This document shows, piece after piece, positions 15,490 to 25,067 of a DNA stretch of 46,447 nt. The notes under the pieces are model-generated. The model had not been told where the DNA came from. It saw only the letters and a program-made list of their open reading frames with translations, and made no database searches. The position numbers were made by a program, and so were the translations under genes. Location of the stretch: assembly GCA_020721965.1 (NCBI GenBank), contig DYLS01000028.1:1-46447 (forward strand), in the 5' to 3' direction. Origin of the DNA: Blastopirellula marina. GTDB lineage: Bacteria; Planctomycetota; Planctomycetia; Pirellulales; Thermoguttaceae. Position 1 is the stretch's first letter. Each line of letters starts with the position of its first letter.

Positions 15490-16542
15490 TCACTGGTCCC
15501 GCTCCGCCGAAGTCGGAGATGCTTTTTCCACAGCCCCCTCCGCCACCGTCGGGGTGATCCTGTCCGCGGTCTCCTTCGCGTCCTTTTCATCGCTGGGAAG
15601 TCGTGAATGGCGTCCCCGCCCTTCATAAGCATCCACGATGGCCTGAACGAGAGGATGCCGCACGATGTCGCCTGTCCCCAATTCCACATGGGCGATTCCC
15701 GGCACGCTCCGCAGCCGGGTCCAGGCATCGATCAGCCCGCTGCGAACGTGCGGCGGGAGGTCGATCTGAGTGGTGTCGCCCGAAACGACGATCTTGGACT
15801 GGCGGCCCATGCGGGTCAGGAACATCTTCATCTGCGAGATGGTCGTATTCTGGGCCTCATCCAGGATCATGAAGGATTCATTGAGAGTGCGGCCCCGCAT
15901 GTACGCCAGAGGCAAGACCTCGACCCTTTCTTCTTCCACGAATCGCCGGACCGTATCGTAATCGATCATTTCCCGGAGGGCATCCATAAGAGGGCGGAGA
16001 TAGGGGGAAATCTTGGCCTGCAAATCGCCCGGCAGAAATCCCAGGCTCTCCCCAGCCTCCACGGCAGGGCGCACCAGGACGATCTTTCGCGTTTCTTGTT
16101 CGCGCAGGGCAGCCACCGCCAAGGCCACCGCCAGATATGTCTTGCCCGTGCCCGCCGGACCGCGGCAAAACACCACGTCGTGCTGGAGGATGGCTTTTAC
16201 GAATCGGGCCTGGCCGGGCGTCCGCGGATAGACGCGCCGTCCCGCATACACCTCGATCGGGGGCAGGCCCTCTTGAATCGGACCGTTGCGGACCTCCATC
16301 ACCATCCGCCGGACCTCGTCGGGGGCCACCAGCCCTTGCCGGCGGACGATCTCATGCAGCCGCGTGAATACCTCCGCCGCTTGCGTGACGGCCTCCGCCT
16401 CGCCCGACACGCAAATCCGGTTCTGATTGCTCCTCACCCGCACCCCAAAGGCCTCACGGATCATCCGCAAATGCTGATCGCATGGCCCCAGGACGGCCAA
16501 AAGCGTTTCCGAATCGACGACGCTTAACGTTTTTTCACTCAT
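15490..16542 (-). CDS. phoH: PhoH-family ATPase
   Basis: A 350-aa PhoH-like P-loop protein, ATP-binding with a probable RNA-related role. Walker A GPAGTGKT is at 128-135 and Walker B ILDEAQ at 226-231, with the family-typical GRTLNESFMILDEAQNTT and KIVVSGDTTQIDLP. An N-terminal KH-like segment (residues 10-60) fits the family. An in-frame extension upstream to 16755 is rejected because it runs through a repeat element; the ATG at 16542 gives a normal length. It is the first gene of phoH - HD phosphodiesterase - ybeY - corC-like. Confidence 0.93.
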   Translation of the reverse strand: MSEKTLSVVDSETLLAVLGPCDQHLRMIREAFGVRVRSNQNRICVSGEAEAVTQAAEVFTRLHEIVRRQGLVAPDEVRRMVMEVRNGPIQEGLPPIEVYAGRRVYPRTPGQARFVKAILQHDVVFCRGPAGTGKTYLAVALAVAALREQETRKIVLVRPAVEAGESLGFLPGDLQAKISPYLRPLMDALREMIDYDTVRRFVEEERVEVLPLAYMRGRTLNESFMILDEAQNTTISQMKMFLTRMGRQSKIVVSGDTTQIDLPPHVRSGLIDAWTRLRSVPGIAHVELGTGDIVRHPLVQAIVDAYEGRGRHSRLPSDEKDAKETADRITPTVAEGAVEKASPTSAERDQ

Positions 16543-16672
16543 GCGTTGAGCCGCGCAGCCATTCCGCGGCCAAATTCGACCATGCCCCGCACTCTCAAAA
16601 TTGTAGTCAAAATCCGTGCGGTTTAGTATCGCCCGCCACTTGTTAACCCTTTTTCCAACCGCTGTTAATCCT

Positions 16673-16775
16673 ACAGCGCAGGGTTGATTGCTTGGTTCAA
16701 CATATTGTAGCGCTAGGACGTAACGCGTCGCATGATAGGTGTGGGCATTATGCAATCCGGCGGACTTTGCGCTGG
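16673..16775 (+). mobile_element. MITE-like element, family C copy 3
   Basis: A 103-bp copy from acagcgcagggttg to ggactttgcgctgg, with gcttggttcaacat near the left end. It occupies the region between the divergent phoH and MFS genes and may separate their promoters. The remaining gap (16543-16994) shows no other gene. Confidence 0.8.
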
Positions 16776-16994
16776 AGCGTTACCCCCCTCGAACCGCCAC
16801 GATCCTCGGGTGGGCAGTGATTGCGTAGCCGTGAGATGCTCTGCGGGCACCGCTGGCCCGTTCCATGCTTTCCAGCATTTCATCCCCGTGTTAGAATATG
16901 GCCCAGTCGTGTTGCTGATAGATCGGCGAGGGTGCCGTGCCGACCACCGGCGGAGGCCCTGATTCGCGGCGTCGTACCGAAGGGAGAGATCGCT

Positions 16995-18563
16995 ATGAGT
17001 TCCGAGAGCACCTGGCTGCGAGCGCGTCTATCCATCCTGATGTTCTTCCAATTCTTCGTTTGGGCAAGCTGGATGGTTCCGATCGGGACGTACGGCCCTA
17101 TGACGCTGGGGCTGAAGGGTGGCGAGATGGGCTGGATCTTCTCGACCACGGCCATCGCCGCCATCATCTCGCCGCTGTTTGTGGGCTACATTGCCGACCG
17201 CCTCTTCGCCACGCAGCACGTCTTGGCGGCCCTGCACGTCATCGGAGGCGTGTGCATGATTATGGCGGGCTTTTCAGGGAGTTTCGGCCCGCTGTTCGCC
17301 TTCTTGCTGGTCAGCACGCTGGCCTTCATGCCGACCCTGGCCTTGGCCAACTCCCTCACCTTTCGCAACATCGAAGACCCAGCCTTGTTTCCCAGAATCG
17401 CCCTGTTTGGCACGATCGGCTGGATTGTATCCGGCTTCATCGTGGGGATTGTCTTGGGAGAGAAGTCGCCGGCCTTCTTGTATTTGGCCGGGGTCATGGA
17501 ACTGCTTTTGGCGGGCTACGTGTTGACGCTGCCGCACACCCCGCCACGAAAAAAGGAGGACGGTGACCAAGCCGACTTCCTGGGCCTTTCCGCCCTGCAA
17601 CTCCTCCGCGATCCCGAGTTCCTGCTCTTCACGGTTTGCGCGTTCCTGATCGGAATCCCGGCCGTGTACTACTTCGTAAGCTGCAATCTGTACCTGTCGC
17701 AGATCAACGCCCCGGCGCCCACCACGTTGATGACCTTGGGCCAGGTAGGCGAAATCCTGGTCATGGCCGCCATGCCGATCTTCATCGCCCGATTCGGCTT
17801 GAAAAAGGTCTTGGCCTTGGGGATGACGGTTTGGGCCATCCGCTATTTCCTATTCGCCACGCTCAATTTCCCACTCACCATCCTGGCCATCGTCATCCAT
17901 GGCTTTTGTTACGTCTTCGTTTATGTGGGGGCATATATCTTCGTGGACACCAAGGCCCCACGCGACATGCGAGCCAGTGCCCAGAGCTTCATCTCGTTTT
18001 TGATGCTGGGCGTGGCCTGGCTGTTGGGGGCCAATTTGGCGGGAAAGACGAACGACTTTTACCCGGCTCAAATCAGTGGCATCGAGTCGAAGCTGATGCG
18101 TGCCGAGACGATCCCCACCGATTACAAGGTCCCCACTTGGAGCGAGCTCCTCGGTAAGTATGACGCGAACCAGGACGGCGCCTTGGAGGAAAACGAATTC
18201 CGAGTGGCTCAGAGCAAGGAAAACGACCAGGAGCGAAAGGCTCGGGGTCATGCTGCCGCATTGCTCCGCGAGATCTCGGCCCTCAGCCCAGCGCGGTCCC
18301 GGGCCGCCATTCGCGCGGCCGTGAATGGCGAGTTCTACGTGTCGGCAGAGGACTACGCCGCCATTCAACGCAACGACTGGCAAAACATCTGGCTCTGGCC
18401 CGCCATCGCCTCGCTCGTGGTGGCCATCATCTTCTACCTTGGCATCCAGGATCGAAAAGGCGAGGATCAGGCCAGCTACAAGCAAGAGGACACCCCCTCG
18501 CCGCAGGCTGGCGAAAAGACGCAAGAGGGCACGACTCCAACTGACGAAACTACATCGGCCTAG
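16995..18563 (+). CDS. MFS transporter (nucleoside symporter-like) with EF-hand insertion
   Basis: A 522-aa major facilitator of the nucleoside:H+ symporter (NupG-like) type. Twelve membrane segments can be drawn, with FVWASWMVPIGTYGP and GWIFSTTAIAAIISPLFVGY in the first two. Between the last two segments is a soluble loop (about 365-440) containing DANQDGALEENE at 390-401, a perfect EF-hand calcium loop (D1, N3, D5, G6, L8, E12). The C-terminus is charged and low complexity. AGGGAGAG lies 6 nt before the ATG. Nucleoside transport is inferred from family likeness; the calcium site suggests regulation or a structural role. Confidence 0.85.
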   Translation: MSSESTWLRARLSILMFFQFFVWASWMVPIGTYGPMTLGLKGGEMGWIFSTTAIAAIISPLFVGYIADRLFATQHVLAALHVIGGVCMIMAGFSGSFGPLFAFLLVSTLAFMPTLALANSLTFRNIEDPALFPRIALFGTIGWIVSGFIVGIVLGEKSPAFLYLAGVMELLLAGYVLTLPHTPPRKKEDGDQADFLGLSALQLLRDPEFLLFTVCAFLIGIPAVYYFVSCNLYLSQINAPAPTTLMTLGQVGEILVMAAMPIFIARFGLKKVLALGMTVWAIRYFLFATLNFPLTILAIVIHGFCYVFVYVGAYIFVDTKAPRDMRASAQSFISFLMLGVAWLLGANLAGKTNDFYPAQISGIESKLMRAETIPTDYKVPTWSELLGKYDANQDGALEENEFRVAQSKENDQERKARGHAAALLREISALSPARSRAAIRAAVNGEFYVSAEDYAAIQRNDWQNIWLWPAIASLVVAIIFYLGIQDRKGEDQASYKQEDTPSPQAGEKTQEGTTPTDETTSA

Positions 18564-18603
18564 GCACCGGAGCAGCAATCGCCCCCGCCTCAGTAAACCT
18601 CCA

Positions 18604-18775
18604 CCACCAGCTCACGCTGGTGGCTCGGGATTGGCGATTTGGCTTCGATGCCGGAAGCAGCGCAGAATCACGCGTCAGCGTGAGCCTCGGGCGTCAGCCC
18701 GAGGTGGAGACACCGCCGAAACGTGATACCTTCAGCAGTGGCGTGCAATACCCCACCACCAGCTCACGCTGGTGG
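18604..18775. repeat. REP-like palindrome cluster between convergent genes
   Basis: Three hairpins. CCACCAGC-TCAC-GCTGGTGG occurs at 18604-18623 and again at 18756-18775, each with an 8-bp perfect stem followed by CTCG. Between them CCTCGGGC-GTCA-GCCCGAGG lies at 18685-18704, preceded by tcagcgtgag, the reverse of the REP core. The alternating orientation is like a BIME. The cluster separates the convergent MFS and glycoside hydrolase genes and may act in transcript stabilisation or termination. Confidence 0.75.
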
Positions 18776-18861
18776 CTCGCACTGTGATTCACCATCGGCG
18801 TAAGCGGCGGACGGCCCGGGTTCGATCGCCGCGCGATGGGTGGCAGGGAACAGCACCGACG

Positions 18862-21063
18862 CTAAGGCCCTGCGTCGGCGGGAACGATCTCCGCAGCCAA
18901 GTCCTCGGCGAAGGGCGGCGTCGTGAGGGACGCCTCGGCCGTTGCCGGAGACCAAACGGTCTCCGAAAAGACCTCACCGGTTTGCGTGTTCCACCAGCGG
19001 ACGCGGTAGTTTGCGACCGGCAAGGAAAGACCGGTGACGGCGACCGGCTGGGCTGGGGGCAGCTTCTCGCCCCGTTGTTGGGCAAGCCACGAGGCGGCGT
19101 CGCGGACCATCCAGAGGTAGGCCGCCCGATCGGTCCGCATCCCCAATACCCACACGCCCTCGGAGGTCAAGGCCAGCGACAGCGTTCTAAGATCGGGTCG
19201 ATTCCACGGGATGCTGTTTGCGAACCGCGAGACCGGCAGGTAGTGCCGATAGGCGTCCATGCGGTCCAGGCGCTCCCACCACCAGAAGAGGGCAGTACCC
19301 GATGTCCCCGACACGACCGAGGCCCAGAGGGCTTGGCGGAAGTGGAGCAGCTTTTCGTCGCGGCGCATGTGGGGGTCTTCGGCCCAGCGATCGTCGGCCA
19401 GGCCGAACTCCGCGATCAGGGCTGGCTTGCCTGGGGCGTGCTCCCGGAGAAAGGCCGCTCGATCGAGCACGGCGGCCGTCACATCGCGGAGGCGTTCCCG
19501 ATCTTTCGGCCGGAGATAATAGTGCACCTGTGCCACGTCCAGCGAGGCATGACGGCAATCCTTGGGCGAAGGCCCCCACGTGCTCGTCGTGCGGAGGTGG
19601 CCGTAGGGGTCCGTTCGCGCGAGAAACTCCCCCAGCTCGTGATAGAAGCGGTCCGTCGGCAGGCCAGGGTCCATTTCGTTCCAATATTCCCAGGCACCGA
19701 CCGCCGATGAATAACCCCAGCGAGCGACCGCATAACGTAGCAATCGCTTGGCATCCGCGATCGCCGCGGCGTAGGCCGGATCGTCGGGATTTCGCAGCCG
19801 ACGCATGTACAGATCGCGATGGAGAAGGCAGAGTTGGAGCACGATCCCCTTGTCCTCCGCGACCTGAACGAGACGATCGAGCTGGGCACAGTCGCGCTGG
19901 TGGTACCAGCCCAGGACGGGCAGATTGGGATCGGCTTCCAGGAGCAGGTTGGGACCGCCGTTAACTTCTCGCAGCTCCAAACGGTAGAGATGCACGGCCC
20001 CGGAGACATCCCACCGCAATTCCAGGGGGCCGAGCCACCACTGCTGGCTGCCGGCGCGGAGGGGAAAACGGAGCGTCGTCCAGCGGCCGGCCGCCTCCGC
20101 CGGCAAGTCGGCCGAGAACTCCTGATCCAGGCATTGCCCGTAAAAACGGCCGGGCGACTCGACACGGAAGACCAGCTCCAGGCGGTACTCGCCGTTGGGC
20201 CGAACGGCCACGCGATGCGGCGGATCAGGGCGGAGCGGCTCGCCACCCCGCCAGACAACGACCTTGAGGGGGGCACTGCTACCGGGGGACGCAGGCTCCG
20301 GCGTCGGGGCAATCCCCTCCGGCAAATCCTCGATCGGCGGCTCCCAATTCCAGGTCCGCGACCAGGCGCTCTTCCGCCCCTCCAGGCACAAGGCCCAATC
20401 CTCGCAGCAGGTCCAAATCCGCAGGAAGTTGGCGCCGTTTTCGGAGAGCTTCCCAAAGGCCGCCTCCGCGCGGCTGAGGTTGAAATATTGCCCGCTACCG
20501 ATAAAGGCCAGGTTGTGCCCCATGGCAAAAAACGGTGTGCCGTCGTCCCAAGCGAAGAAACGCGGGTTCTGCGGAGAGACACGCAAGAACCCATGTCCAA
20601 AAGTGCCTTGGCAACGAAAGGTCGTTTCGGGTGAGGTGCGTTTGCCGGACTGATCCCGCATGACGGCTCGGGCACGATAAAGGCCTTCCCGCTGCGGGGC
20701 GAATCGCACGAACCAGCCCGCCTCGCCTTGCGGATAAAACCAGTCCTCGCCCCCTCGCGTTTGACGCTCGTATGGTTGCATCCAAAAGGCGGGGAGGGTG
20801 AAGGACCTGCCATCGGGGTCGATGAATGCGACATCCACCGTGACCTGCTGGGGATCGAAGGGCCGCAAAGATTCCCCCCCGCCGCGAATCCGACCCTCGA
20901 TCTTTTCATACCTGCGAACGGAATCGCGTACCGAGTCGCCGGACCACACCAGTTCGAGTGCCGGCTCGTTCTCGGCAGCGAGGGCCGCTCGCGCTGAGGC
21001 TGCCCAAGTCCCTGCCGCCAATAACAGCCAGAGAAGTACGCGCCACGGCAGGCCACCGGGCAT
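18862..21063 (-). CDS. Exported DUF5060-containing glycoside-hydrolase-like protein (clan GH-A type)
   Basis: A 733-aa exported protein. The signal peptide is MPGGLPWRVLLWLLLAAGTW..., cleaved after about residue 30. A DUF5060-type beta-sandwich follows (VDVAFIDPDGRSFTLPAFW, then FRCQGTFGHGFLRVSPQNPR). The catalytic part begins at RFFAWDDGTPFFAMGHN. The acid/base candidate is E463 in WNEMDP and the nucleophile candidate is Glu near 552 in PALIAEFG, as in GH5-like barrels. A carbohydrate-binding-like jelly roll may be inserted at about residues 260-400. A longer reading from a GTG at 21198 is less likely because the signal peptide starts at 21063. Substrate unknown. Confidence 0.8.
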   Translation of the reverse strand: MPGGLPWRVLLWLLLAAGTWAASARAALAAENEPALELVWSGDSVRDSVRRYEKIEGRIRGGGESLRPFDPQQVTVDVAFIDPDGRSFTLPAFWMQPYERQTRGGEDWFYPQGEAGWFVRFAPQREGLYRARAVMRDQSGKRTSPETTFRCQGTFGHGFLRVSPQNPRFFAWDDGTPFFAMGHNLAFIGSGQYFNLSRAEAAFGKLSENGANFLRIWTCCEDWALCLEGRKSAWSRTWNWEPPIEDLPEGIAPTPEPASPGSSAPLKVVVWRGGEPLRPDPPHRVAVRPNGEYRLELVFRVESPGRFYGQCLDQEFSADLPAEAAGRWTTLRFPLRAGSQQWWLGPLELRWDVSGAVHLYRLELREVNGGPNLLLEADPNLPVLGWYHQRDCAQLDRLVQVAEDKGIVLQLCLLHRDLYMRRLRNPDDPAYAAAIADAKRLLRYAVARWGYSSAVGAWEYWNEMDPGLPTDRFYHELGEFLARTDPYGHLRTTSTWGPSPKDCRHASLDVAQVHYYLRPKDRERLRDVTAAVLDRAAFLREHAPGKPALIAEFGLADDRWAEDPHMRRDEKLLHFRQALWASVVSGTSGTALFWWWERLDRMDAYRHYLPVSRFANSIPWNRPDLRTLSLALTSEGVWVLGMRTDRAAYLWMVRDAASWLAQQRGEKLPPAQPVAVTGLSLPVANYRVRWWNTQTGEVFSETVWSPATAEASLTTPPFAEDLAAEIVPADAGP

Positions 21064-21344
21064 CCGCCCCCAATAGACGCACGATGGGGCAATCTCCAGC
21101 GGGTGCAGCAAGGCTGGCAGGCCACGCTGGGCAAAGAGGGCTTCGGAATCACCAAGATCAGGAGTCTTCCTCAAGGAACCTACCTCTTTTTTGGGCACGT
21201 TGTGGGGGTTGCCATGTCTATCGCGGGTCTATTGAAAAGAAAAGAGTAGTCGACTATGCGGCAGTTGCAATCGCCTGCCTCTCCATCCGGTGCCGGAAGC
21301 GGGGATCGTCGTGGCGTCCGGCGGGACGTCTTTCCCCAGGTCCT

Positions 21345-21835
21345 GACTAAAAACTCCGGCACGGCCTGCGAACCGTGCATCCATTCCTCCGCCTGCGGGT
21401 CGCAAAGCCGTCTGCCGGTCGGAAAGCGAGTACCAAATCTGGATCATATACAGCTTGGGCATCCAGAGCAGCTCCGCGACAGCGGAGGCGATCTCAAATC
21501 TGTAACGAGACGCAGTATATACAGCTTGAACATCCACAGCAGGGGATGGGCCAGTCGGCCCGGGGCCTTCGCTCTTCGAATAGAACGGCTCGATCAGCGT
21601 GACCAAGGCTTCCCAGGGCATGACGAGACATCCCAGGTTATCATGCGATTCATCGTCCGCACGAACCAGGATCTGCCAGTCGGCAAGAGACCGCCCGGCC
21701 ACCTCCCAAGGTACGACGTGATTCATCATCCGCAAGAACTCGTGCCGCCGCGTCGGCCTGCGCATCACGTCGAAGCCCGAACTCGCAAACGCCCGCTGGG
21801 CCCCGCCATTCTTCCCTGCCGAAAGTGTCACCAAA
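21345..21835 (-). pseudogene. Remnant of IS5-family transposase (mosaic)
   Basis: The minus strand keeps recognisable pieces of an IS5-type N-terminus: FASSGFDVMRRPTRRHEFL, MMNHVVPWE, then MPWEALVTLIEPFYSKSEG, and LYMIQIWYSLSD. In an intact IS5 transposase these would read once, in the order TRR-FL-VVPW-LIEP-Y-L-QWY-LSDP. Here parts occur twice. At DNA level 21446-21471 repeats 21517-21543 and 21607-21675 resembles 21700-21760. No catalytic DDE residues remain. It is dead and rearranged. The protein likeness is fairly clear; which IS subgroup is not. Confidence 0.65.
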
Positions 21836-22095
21836 CTCTGTACTATTGCCTGATTCTGTATTGGTACCTGATTCCCTGTTCTATGTCTTCCTCGCGTCAT
21901 TCCTCACGGTTGGCGCAAACACCGCTACGAGTATACTGAAGCTGGAGCGAATTGTGCAGAGGTTCCACAAATCTTTTTCGTTATAGCTCGGCCGTAAACG
22001 GTTAAGGATAGTGTACATAGAGTCCCCGGCGGTCGCGCCCACCATCGCAAAGCGTGTCGCTTATTCGATCGCTTTGCAGTACCATAGGCTAGAAC

Positions 22096-22203
22096 TACCT
22101 TGCAAAGTCCGACTGATTGCATGATGTGCCCAGCATATGTTACGAGGCACCATGTCCCATCACCTCACAATGTTGAGCCAAGTAAACAACCCTGCTGCGT
22201 AGT
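22096..22203 (-). mobile_element. MITE-like element, family C copy 5 (reverse)
   Basis: Reverse-orientation copy: ttgcaaagtccgactgattgc at the left matches the inverted right end of the family, and gttgagccaagtaaacaaccctg at the right matches its inverted left end. It ends about 65 nt before the glycoside-hydrolase-like gene and may carry or displace its promoter. The rest of 21836-22268 shows no gene. Confidence 0.65.
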
Positions 22204-22268
22204 ACTATGCCGGGAGTACTAGGTGGGGCAAAGGCGGATGCGCTACCCGCATCAAGAGGGGGACGCTC

Positions 22269-25058
22269 ATGAAAATTGTGCACAGCATGGTTGTCGGGCT
22301 ATCCGTGATCGCGGGCGGAGTCGCGAACGCCGAAACTCCGCTCCCCTGGCCCGGCACTTACGACCTGGAGTGGCAGTCCCCCAGCGAGGACTGCCGCGGC
22401 TCCATGCCGTTGGGAAACGGGCAAGTCGCCGTCAATGCCTGGATCGAGCCTGACGGCTCACTCCTCTTTTATATTGCCCGATCTGACGCTTGGGACGAAT
22501 ACGGCAGACTGTTGAAACTCGGCAAGGTCCGCGTGAAGCTGGAAGGCGTGGCTGGCACGAACGTCGGCTTCCGCCAGCGTTTGCACCTGGAGGATGCCAC
22601 GATGGTAGCCTCGTGGGGTGAGGGGCCGGGGAGCGCCTCGTGGACACTATGGGTCGATGCCGCGGCGCCGGTGATCCATGTGGAGGCGGAGACCGCCAGC
22701 CCCGCCGAGGCGACGGCCGTGATGGAGTTGTGGCGCCGTGAGCCAATTGAAATTCACCACTTGGAGGTGAGCGATGTGTTGCTGGACCGCGACCATCCGC
22801 AGGGCAAGCGTGCTTCGTTGATCGCCCGGCCGGACACCGTGCTGCACAATTGGCCAGGGGGGATCGGCTGGTATCATCACAACAGCGAGTCGATCAGTCC
22901 GTCGCTTACCGCTCGGATTCAAGGGTTGGACGACTTTCCCCGCCCCGACCCGCTGCTGAACCGCGTATTTGGAGCTGTGGTCACGACCGAAAATGGAGAG
23001 CGGGTCAGTGATCGCGAGCTGCGGACTCCGCACGGAACGCGACATCATTTCGCCGTCTTCGTGCACATCCAGTATCCCGCCACGCCCGACCAATGGCTCG
23101 CCGCTCTCGAAAAACTGCAACGCGACTATGGTGCCCTGCCGTTAGACGGTCATCGTCAGCATCACGTTGCTTGGTGGCATGAATTCTGGAGACGGAGCCA
23201 CGTCGTGATCACCGGCACGGCACCCCCCACCCCTCCGCAGTGCATCCCCAGCAACGATCACCCGATCCGCTTCGGCATCGATCAGTCGGGCGGGAATCGC
23301 CTGCGCGGTGTGCTGGGCCGGGTGTCCATTTGGAACCGTGCCTTGGACGACGCGGAATTGGCGGCGCTGGCGGAAACCCCTGCCGATCAGCCATCGCCCA
23401 TCGCTGGATCGCTTTTTACAGGCTCGCCGGCTGTCGGCGACTCGCTCGCGGATTCGGCAAACACGGACTTCTCGCAAGGAATGACGATTGAGGTCTGGGT
23501 CAAGCCCGAAACACTTCCGGCGGAAGGAGGCCGTTTGGTGGACAAAACCACGCCGGGACAAAACAACGGATTCCTCTTCGACACTCATCCGGGCAACAGC
23601 CTGCGTGCCATCGTCGGCAATCAGATCTTGCAAGTCCCGGATGCCCTGCCACCTGGCGTATGGAGCCACGTTGCCTTGATGGCGGCTCCCGCCGCCGGTG
23701 AGATCAAGCTCTTTCGTGCGGGGGCCATTGCGGCACGGCAGCGGTTCGATGTCTTGGATCCCGCATTCGTGGTCAGCCGCGGATATTGCCTGCAACGGTT
23801 CATCATGGCCTGCGCAGGCAAGGGGCCTTATCCCATCAAGTTCAACGGTTCCTTGTTCACGGTGGCCTGGCCGCAAGGCGAAGGGGATGCCGACTATCGC
23901 CGTTGGGGGCCAGGCTATTGGTGGCAGAATACCCGTCTGCCCTACTATGCCATGTGCGCTGGCGGCGATTCCGAGTTCATGCAGCCGCTATTCCAAATGT
24001 ACGCCCGCGACCTGATCCCTCTATTCCAGCATCGCACAAAAAAATATGTCGGGCACGACGGCATGTTCATTCCCGAATGCATCTACTTCTGGGGAGATAG
24101 CTTCAGCGAGACCTACGGCTGGACGCCTTTTGAGGACCGTGGCGAGGATAAACTGCAAAGCAGCGGTTGGCACAAATGGGAGTGGGTCAGTGGGCTGGAG
24201 CTGGCCTGGCTATTGCTGGACTATTACGAGTACACGCAGGACGAGGCCTTTCTCCGCGAGACGGCGCTCCCTGCCATCCAAGCCGTACTGACCTTTTTCG
24301 ACAAACACTATCCCCTGGGCGACGACGGCAAAATGATCATGCATCCGGCACAGGCGCTGGAGACCTGGTGGGATTGCACCAATCCCATGCCGGAAATCGC
24401 GGGGCTGCGGGCTGTGACGCAACGGCTACTGGCCTTGCCCGAGCACTTGACCTCGTACAGCGACCGGGAATCCTGGGCAAATCTGCTTCGCAAGGTACCC
24501 GATTTGCCGACCCGCGAGGAAGACGGCATAACCCTCCTGGCGCCTGCCGCGAAATTCGCCGATAAACGAAACATCGAAAACCCGGAGCTTTACGCGGTCT
24601 TTCCGTTTCGCTTAGTCTCGTTCGAGAGCGAGAATCGGGAGCTGGCCATCGAGGCCTTGCACCGCCGCATGGATCGGGGACATGTGGGCTGGCGGCAAGA
24701 TGACATCTTCATGGCCTACCTGGGGCTGGCCGAGGAGGCGCGGGACTATGTCGTCGCGCGGGCCAGCGCGTGGAACGAGCAATCCCGCTTCCCGGCGTTT
24801 TGGGGACCTAATTTCGATTGGGTACCCGACCAGGACCACGGTTCGGTACTCATGGCTGCTGTTCAAAGCATGTTGATGCAATGCGAGGGGCGGAAGATCT
24901 TCCTGCTGCCGGCCTGGCCTCGGGATTGGAACGTGCAATTCCGGTTGTGGGCACCCTATCGAACGGTGGTGAGCGGTGAATATCGGGACGGCCGTTTGCA
25001 GTCGCTGGAGGTCACGCCGCCTGATCGCCGTGCCGACGTGGTCTTGCCCGGCGAGTAG
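22269..25058 (+). CDS. Exported DUF5703/GH95-like glycoside hydrolase with LamG insertion
   Basis: A 929-aa exported protein (signal MKIVHSMVVGLSVIAGGVANA). The N-terminal beta part (DLEWQSPSEDCRGSMPLGNG) is DUF5703-like and the C-terminal half is an (alpha/alpha)6 barrel: QRFIMACAGKGPYPIKFNGS, GPGYWWQNTRLPYYAM, HPAQALETWWDCTNPMPEIA, DWVPDQDHGSVLMAAVQSML. This resembles GH95-like alpha-fucosidases. Between them, at about 335-495, is a LamG/concanavalin-like module whose usual C-terminal motif (GVLGRVSIWNRALDDAEL) precedes its usual N-terminal motif (MTIEVWVKPETLP). GAGGGGGA precedes the ATG. Transposase remnants lie on both sides, suggesting an unstable neighbourhood. Substrate is not predictable. 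Confidence 0.8.
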   Translation: MKIVHSMVVGLSVIAGGVANAETPLPWPGTYDLEWQSPSEDCRGSMPLGNGQVAVNAWIEPDGSLLFYIARSDAWDEYGRLLKLGKVRVKLEGVAGTNVGFRQRLHLEDATMVASWGEGPGSASWTLWVDAAAPVIHVEAETASPAEATAVMELWRREPIEIHHLEVSDVLLDRDHPQGKRASLIARPDTVLHNWPGGIGWYHHNSESISPSLTARIQGLDDFPRPDPLLNRVFGAVVTTENGERVSDRELRTPHGTRHHFAVFVHIQYPATPDQWLAALEKLQRDYGALPLDGHRQHHVAWWHEFWRRSHVVITGTAPPTPPQCIPSNDHPIRFGIDQSGGNRLRGVLGRVSIWNRALDDAELAALAETPADQPSPIAGSLFTGSPAVGDSLADSANTDFSQGMTIEVWVKPETLPAEGGRLVDKTTPGQNNGFLFDTHPGNSLRAIVGNQILQVPDALPPGVWSHVALMAAPAAGEIKLFRAGAIAARQRFDVLDPAFVVSRGYCLQRFIMACAGKGPYPIKFNGSLFTVAWPQGEGDADYRRWGPGYWWQNTRLPYYAMCAGGDSEFMQPLFQMYARDLIPLFQHRTKKYVGHDGMFIPECIYFWGDSFSETYGWTPFEDRGEDKLQSSGWHKWEWVSGLELAWLLLDYYEYTQDEAFLRETALPAIQAVLTFFDKHYPLGDDGKMIMHPAQALETWWDCTNPMPEIAGLRAVTQRLLALPEHLTSYSDRESWANLLRKVPDLPTREEDGITLLAPAAKFADKRNIENPELYAVFPFRLVSFESENRELAIEALHRRMDRGHVGWRQDDIFMAYLGLAEEARDYVVARASAWNEQSRFPAFWGPNFDWVPDQDHGSVLMAAVQSMLMQCEGRKIFLLPAWPRDWNVQFRLWAPYRTVVSGEYRDGRLQSLEVTPPDRRADVVLPGE

Positions 25059-25067
25059 CCCGCGTCT

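Noticed and set aside
16543-16755. Longer N-terminus of PhoH
   Set aside because: The extension reads through a family C element and lacks similarity to PhoH; the ATG at 16542 gives normal length.
18800-18840. tRNA-like T-arm (gggttcgatcgcc)
   Set aside because: No matching anticodon arm, D-arm or acceptor stem around it.
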